Shown here: positions 60,561-64,000 of the stretch, piece by piece
Layout: every line of letters starts with the position of its first letter
Position numbering within the stretch: position 1 is the first letter of the stretch
From: Mageeibacillus sp. UBA4314
GTDB lineage: Bacteria; Bacillota; Clostridia; Saccharofermentanales; Saccharofermentanaceae
Assembly (NCBI GenBank): GCA_002394605.1
Contig: DGUI01000011.1
Location: 62,001 to 126,000 of the forward strand
Direction of reading: 5' to 3'
Length of the DNA stretch: 64,000 bases
Notes under the pieces: generated by a model
Told to the model about the DNA's origin: nothing
Database searches by the model: none
What the model saw: only the letters and a program-made list of their open reading frames with translations
Made by a program: the position numbers and the translations under genes

Positions 60561-61117
60561 CCGATAAACCTCCTTGCAGCTTTGTAGATAAGTACGGTTG
60601 TCTTGCTGTCACAGATCCTGCCGTCATCACACATGGCAACAAGATCTGTAAGAGGGATCTTCTCAACACCCAAGAATTCTCCGCTGTCAGGTGATGATCC
60701 GACATAATGAAGATCCGTACCGATATATAGATGGATCTTCTCAGAGCAATAAGCAGGAGTCGCAAATATATGACCGAGGCTTATGATATTCCCGGCCTCA
60801 TACCCGGTCTCCTCAGCAATCTCACGTGCCGCACAAGCCTTAGGGTCTTCCCCTTCTTCGATCTTACCTGCAGGCACCTCGAGCAGAACCTGATCAGCTC
60901 CGCTCCTGAACTGCCTTACAAGATAGCAGTTAAGGTCACTGTCAACAGGAAGGATACATGCCCCGCCTGTGTGCCTGACGATCTCCCTGAAAGAAATGCT
61001 GCCGTCAGAAAGCTCAACATCATTTACAAGACAATCGAAGACCTTGCCTTCGAATACGGTCTTGGAGAACAATGTCTTCTCCGTCAATTCTTCTGTTCTG
61101 CAATCGGTTCTTCCCAT
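60557..61117 (-). CDS. nudF: ADP-ribose pyrophosphatase (Nudix)
   Basis: A 186-residue Nudix hydrolase. The box GKIEEGEDPKACAAREIAEETGYEAG fits GX5EX7REUXEEXGU. N-terminal ELTEKTLFSKTVFEGKVF and VPAGKIEEGE are typical of ADP-ribose pyrophosphatases, which split ADP-ribose to AMP and ribose-5-phosphate. Ten bases after rnhA, overlapping ftsK. Confidence 0.93.
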   Translation of the reverse strand: MGRTDCRTEELTEKTLFSKTVFEGKVFDCLVNDVELSDGSISFREIVRHTGGACILPVDSDLNCYLVRQFRSGADQVLLEVPAGKIEEGEDPKACAAREIAEETGYEAGNIISLGHIFATPAYCSEKIHLYIGTDLHYVGSSPDSGEFLGVEKIPLTDLVAMCDDGRICDSKTTVLIYKAARRFIG

Positions 61118-61126
61118 ATCTCTCCG

Positions 61127-61582
61127 TTATTTCTTAAACTCACGTGAACATCTCACTGCGAGCTCGTCACATCTGTTGTTATATTCGTTGGTTGAATGCC
61201 CTTTGACCTTGATGAAATTAACCTTATGCATCGATGTCAGGGCAATGAGATCTTTCCAGAGGTCAACATTAGCAACTTCAGCCTTGGCACTGTTCTTCCA
61301 GCCGTTTCTGGCCCACTTGCCAACCCAGTTCTGCAGGAAAGCATTTACGACATAAGCACTGTCGGAATAAAGGTCAACTTCACAAGGGCGCTTCAGGGCC
61401 TTAAGTCCCTGAATTACAGCCATAAGCTCCATCCTGTTATTAGTCGTGGACTCTTCACCGCCGCAGAGTTCTTTGGTGGCTCCGCCGGCCATGAGAATGG
61501 CAGCCCAGCCGCCGGGTCCGGGATTGCCGGAACAGGCGCCGTCAGTATAGATCGTTACTTTGTTGATCTGAGCCTGATCCAT
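61127..61582 (-). CDS. rnhA: Ribonuclease HI
   Basis: A 151-residue RNase HI degrading RNA in RNA-DNA hybrids. The DEDD site is present: Asp14 (IYTDGACSGNPGPGG), Glu52 (NNRMELMAV), Asp74 (LYSDSAYV) and Asp139 (NRCDELA), with His129 in KVKGHS. ATG 61580-61582 is preferred to an upstream GTG in the proC stop region; the ribosome site is weak, so translation may be coupled to proC. Confidence 0.95.
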   Translation of the reverse strand: MDQAQINKVTIYTDGACSGNPGPGGWAAILMAGGATKELCGGEESTTNNRMELMAVIQGLKALKRPCEVDLYSDSAYVVNAFLQNWVGKWARNGWKNSAKAEVANVDLWKDLIALTSMHKVNFIKVKGHSTNEYNNRCDELAVRCSREFKK

Positions 61583-61584
61583 TA

Positions 61585-62385
61585 TCACTTACCGCTCTTC
61601 ATCTGCTTTGTCTTCTCGGCAGCCGCATCAACAGCCTTGATGACACTGTTCCTCAGGCCGCACTCTTCAAGAGCCTTGACGCCTGCAATGGTCGTTCCTC
61701 CAGGGGAGCATACCTTATCCTTGAGGACTGCGGGGTGCTCTCCTGTCTCGAGGCAGAGCTTGCCTGATCCCATTACCGTAGCAGCGGCGATCTTCAGAGC
61801 ATCGTCTCTCTTGATCCCAAGAGCAACTGCAGCATCAGCCATTGCTTCGATAAAGAGCATCACATATGCAGGTCCGGTTCCGGATACGCATCCGATATTA
61901 TCAAGAGTCTTCTCGTCACAGATGATGACTTCACCGCATGTTCCGAGGAGTGCTTTTACAGTCTCGACCTGCTCATCTGACAGATTGACAGGACAGACAG
62001 CAGATACGCCGGCACCTACCTGAGCAGGCGTATTGGGCATTATCCTGACATAAGGCCTGTCAGCACCGATAATCCCTGCGATCCTCTCCGTTGTAACAGC
62101 CGCTGCGATCGACAGAACGACTGCGCCGGGCTTCAGGAAAGCGGATACTTCCCTCAGAGCATCATCAAAATTAACGGGCTTAACAGCCATAAGGACATAA
62201 TCTGCATCCTTAACGCAGCCTTCCAGGTCAGTAAAAGCCTCACCGCCCGTAAGATCTGCCGCAGCTTTGAGCGAAGGAGCGTAAACATCATAGAGATTGA
62301 TCTTGATGCCTTCCTTGAATCCGCCGGCAAAACCGGCTGCCAAAGCCTTACCCATATTACCTGTACCAATAACAGCTATTATCAT
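61585..62385 (-). CDS. proC: Pyrroline-5-carboxylate reductase
   Basis: A 266-residue P5C reductase, last step of proline synthesis. MIIAVIGTGNMGKALAAGF is the NAD(P)-binding loop; FLKPGAVVLSIAAAVTTERI, RIMPNTPAQVGAGVSAVCP and the C-terminal TVMGSGKLCLETGEHPAVLKDKVCSPGGTTIAGVKALEE signature are complete. ATG follows TGGAGGG. First gene of the minus-strand run down to murJ. Confidence 0.97.
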   Translation of the reverse strand: MIIAVIGTGNMGKALAAGFAGGFKEGIKINLYDVYAPSLKAAADLTGGEAFTDLEGCVKDADYVLMAVKPVNFDDALREVSAFLKPGAVVLSIAAAVTTERIAGIIGADRPYVRIMPNTPAQVGAGVSAVCPVNLSDEQVETVKALLGTCGEVIICDEKTLDNIGCVSGTGPAYVMLFIEAMADAAVALGIKRDDALKIAAATVMGSGKLCLETGEHPAVLKDKVCSPGGTTIAGVKALEECGLRNSVIKAVDAAAEKTKQMKSGK

Positions 62386-62457
62386 ATAAACAGCCCTCCA
62401 GAATCGACATGATTTATTATTATAATATAAAAAGAGCGATTTTAAGATAACATTTAC

Positions 62458-62486
62458 TTGACATCTTACAAACTCTCAATTAAACT
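62458..62486 (+). promoter_or_regulatory. Sigma-A promoter of tRNA-Trp
   Basis: TTGACA (62458-62463), 17 bases, TAAACT (62481-62486), 18 bases before the tRNA. Confidence 0.8.
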
Positions 62487-62503
62487 AAACAACGTTGTTA
62501 TTT

Positions 62504-62578
62504 AGGGGAGTGGCTCAATGGTAGAGCAGTGGTCTCCAAAACCACCGGTTGCGAGTTCGAATCTTGTCTCCCCTGCCA
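62504..62578 (+). tRNA. tRNA-Trp (anticodon CCA)
   Basis: Acceptor AGGGGAG/CTCCCCT, D arm GCTC...GAGC, anticodon stem GTGGT/ACCAC with loop CTCCAAA (anticodon CCA), T arm with GTTCGAATC. Discriminator G and encoded CCA end at 62578. Confidence 0.96.
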
Positions 62579-62582
62579 ACAC

Positions 62583-62613
62583 AAAGGTTGCCCAAACAGG
62601 CAACCTTTCTTTT
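62583..62613 (+). terminator. Terminator of tRNA-Trp
   Basis: AAAGGTTGCC/GGCAACCTTT, 10-bp perfect stem, six-base loop, then CTTTTT. It borders the convergent MATE gene end (62616) and may serve both. Confidence 0.92.
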
Positions 62614-62615
62614 TG

Positions 62616-64000
62616 TCAGAGTTCCCCGCTGAGCCTCTTTGCTTCAAGCCTTGCTTCTTCCTTTGCAGCAGCTTCCATGATCCTCTTCTCGGTCTTGGGC
62701 AGGAGGATCCTGTAGATGATGATGCCCGTTACCGCAGCCACGACCCACGCGAAAGCATCGGCACCGGCAGCGAGATAGAATGATGCAACGATCATGGAGA
62801 TGCCTGACATTATTACCCTGGCAACAAGTTCGGCACCTCCCATTATCATAGCAGCAAAACTGTGTCCGATGGACTGGATCGTGCTCCTGTAGATGAATAT
62901 CATCGCCAGGAAGAAATAGCATACGGCGCTCTCGATTATATAGATCCTTGCCCACGGCAGATAGATACTGATATCCGTGCCGCTTTCAAAGAAGATCGGC
63001 AGGACCACGGGAAGCAGGAGCGTAGTTAACAAGGCTGCCGCTACAGAATAGATGATAAAGATCTTCATGCATGCGGTCACGCCTTTCCTGATCCTTGCAA
63101 AATCCCTCTTGCCGAAGTTCTGGCCTACATATGCAGACATTGTCTGCCCCGCAGTAAACATAGCCTGAGTTATGAGTATCTGAAGCTTGTTGGCACCCGT
63201 GACACCGGCAACGGCGACGGAACCGAACATATTGAACGCGCTCTGCATGATCATGGTACCGGATGCCGTTATTCCCGTCTGAAGAGCCATTGGAATACCC
63301 TGCATCAGTTCGCCGCGGATGATGGTGCCGGACAGCCGCCAGTGCTTTTTCCCGGGCCTGAGAACACCAACCTTCAGATAGATATAGACAATGCAGAACA
63401 GAGCCGACACTGCCTGCGACAGCACAGTTGCATAAGCAGCACCTGCTGTACCGAGCTTGAACACGATAATGAACAGCAGATCAAGGCAAACATTAAGGCC
63501 TGCAGAGATCAGAAGCGATATCAGCGGTATAAGGCTGTTGCCGATCGCTCTTAATATCGACGAGAAGTAATTATAGAATGCCGTGGCAAATATACCCCAG
63601 CAGATAATGGAGATGTAACTGTAAGCATCGTCAAAAATATCATCCGGTGTATTCATCAGCACAAGTATCCCTCTGATCGTCAGGACCATAACGAGAGTAG
63701 ATAATACGATATGTGCAAGAGAAAGATAGATCCCGTTTGTAAAAGACTTCTTGACGGCATCCTCATCTCCGTACCCGTATTTCTGACTTGTAATAACAGT
63801 AAAGCCCATCACCATACCCGTAGTAGTACCGATAATGAAGAACATTACGGTGCCGGTCGATCCTACTGCCGCAAGTGCGCCCGGGCCTACGAACCTTCCG
63901 ACGATTATGGTATCGACAAAATTATAGAGCTGCTGAAAAATGTTGCCGACCATAAGCGGCAACATGAACTTAAGTATTACTGATAGAGGATTGCCCTCAG
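62616..64000 (-). CDS. MATE-family efflux transporter (partial, 5' end beyond the window)
   Basis: An open frame of 461 codons reaching the right edge; before the first ATG (63965) the frame continues EGNPLSVILKF, the normal lead-in of MATE proteins, so the true start is outside. MATE motifs: MLPLMVGNIFQQLYNFVDTIIVGRFVG, GTTTGMVMGFTVITSQKYGYGD, and a second repeat PMALQTGITASGTMIMQSAFN...GANKLQILITQAMF. Likely a Na+ or H+ coupled exporter of drugs or metabolites. Lys/Glu-rich C-terminal tail. Confidence 0.93.
   Translation of the reverse strand, partial: EGNPLSVILKFMLPLMVGNIFQQLYNFVDTIIVGRFVGPGALAAVGSTGTVMFFIIGTTTGMVMGFTVITSQKYGYGDEDAVKKSFTNGIYLSLAHIVLSTLVMVLTIRGILVLMNTPDDIFDDAYSYISIICWGIFATAFYNYFSSILRAIGNSLIPLISLLISAGLNVCLDLLFIIVFKLGTAGAAYATVLSQAVSALFCIVYIYLKVGVLRPGKKHWRLSGTIIRGELMQGIPMALQTGITASGTMIMQSAFNMFGSVAVAGVTGANKLQILITQAMFTAGQTMSAYVGQNFGKRDFARIRKGVTACMKIFIIYSVAAALLTTLLLPVVLPIFFESGTDISIYLPWARIYIIESAVCYFFLAMIFIYRSTIQSIGHSFAAMIMGGAELVARVIMSGISMIVASFYLAAGADAFAWVVAAVTGIIIYRILLPKTEKRIMEAAAKEEARLEAKRLSGEL

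Noticed and set aside
62616..63965. MATE gene starting at ATG 63965
   Set aside because: The frame continues upstream to the edge with typical MATE lead-in residues, so the gene is partial.

Overview
The window reads as a chromosomal segment of a low-to-medium GC, Gram-positive anaerobe of the class Clostridia. Evidence: strong Shine-Dalgarno sites with some TTG/GTG starts, T-box leaders on thrS and leuA, a ClpE-type zinc-finger Clp ATPase, CdaA-type c-di-AMP synthesis, many Lys/Thr/Pro-rich surface and lipoproteins, a secreted GH5 endoglucanase beside an esterase-like gene elsewhere (plant-polymer lifestyle, perhaps gut or rumen), and a holin-like type I toxin. The genus cannot be fixed from this sequence. 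No prophage, integrase, IS element, rRNA or CRISPR array was found. Three tRNAs are present: Glu(CTC), Thr(CGT) and Trp(CCA).

Layout. 1-7.3 kb: two zinc-ribbon membrane proteins, a ClpE-like ATPase, uvrA and tRNA-Glu. 7.4-12.2 kb: an alpha/beta hydrolase and a citrate synthase/aconitase operon. 12.2-12.7 kb: a palindromic repeat block and a 38-residue holin-like toxin. 12.7-18.1 kb: an RNA methyltransferase, a zinc-ribbon protein and a lipoprotein cyclophilin, then PepV-like peptidase facing an SH3-NlpC/P60 wall hydrolase. 18.3-26.1 kb: a CCTAGCA-rich repeat, T-box-controlled thrS, an HD-GYP sensor, birA, an autoregulator-comEA operon and an O-antigen-ligase-like membrane protein. 26.2-38.9 kb: one minus-strand run, in transcription order GH5 cellulase, CapA, purE-F-N-O-H, a small membrane protein, purD, nadD-yqeK fusion, rsfS and an LRR/choline-binding-like surface protein. 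39-43.3 kb: HEAT protein, a CdaA-CdaR fusion, a degraded-site M28 lipoprotein and a dehydroquinate-synthase-like protein without its zinc ligands. 43.4-47.4 kb: gltX-glnS and two small genes. 47.5-53.6 kb: metalloprotease-like protein, upp, DUF523, flavin reductase, GNAT-MGMT fusion, orphan solute-binding lipoprotein, tRNA-Thr, acyltransferase. 53.6-62.4 kb: T-box leuA, then proC-rnhA-nudF-ftsK-cinA-murJ. 62.5-64 kb: tRNA-Trp and a MATE transporter cut by the edge.

How it fits together. Purine synthesis is represented by purE, F, N, D and a split PurH function: a transformylase-only PurH with a separate archaeal-type PurO cyclohydrolase. PurF carries Ser where the glutaminase Cys should be and has lost other glutaminase motifs while keeping its phosphoribosyltransferase and Fe-S ligands. 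Citrate synthase plus aconitase are most simply a glutamate-supplying arm. Several genes act on the envelope (NlpC/P60, MurJ, FtsK, CdaA-CdaR, O-antigen-ligase-like, acyltransferase).

The most interesting items are the one-chain CdaA-CdaR protein, the glutaminase-degenerate PurF, the pseudoenzyme-like AroB homologue coupled to an M28 protein lacking its catalytic Glu, the shared ATTCGTGTT promoter element at the esterase and cellulase genes, and two unexplained palindromic repeat blocks. Nothing here proves a wholly new system.
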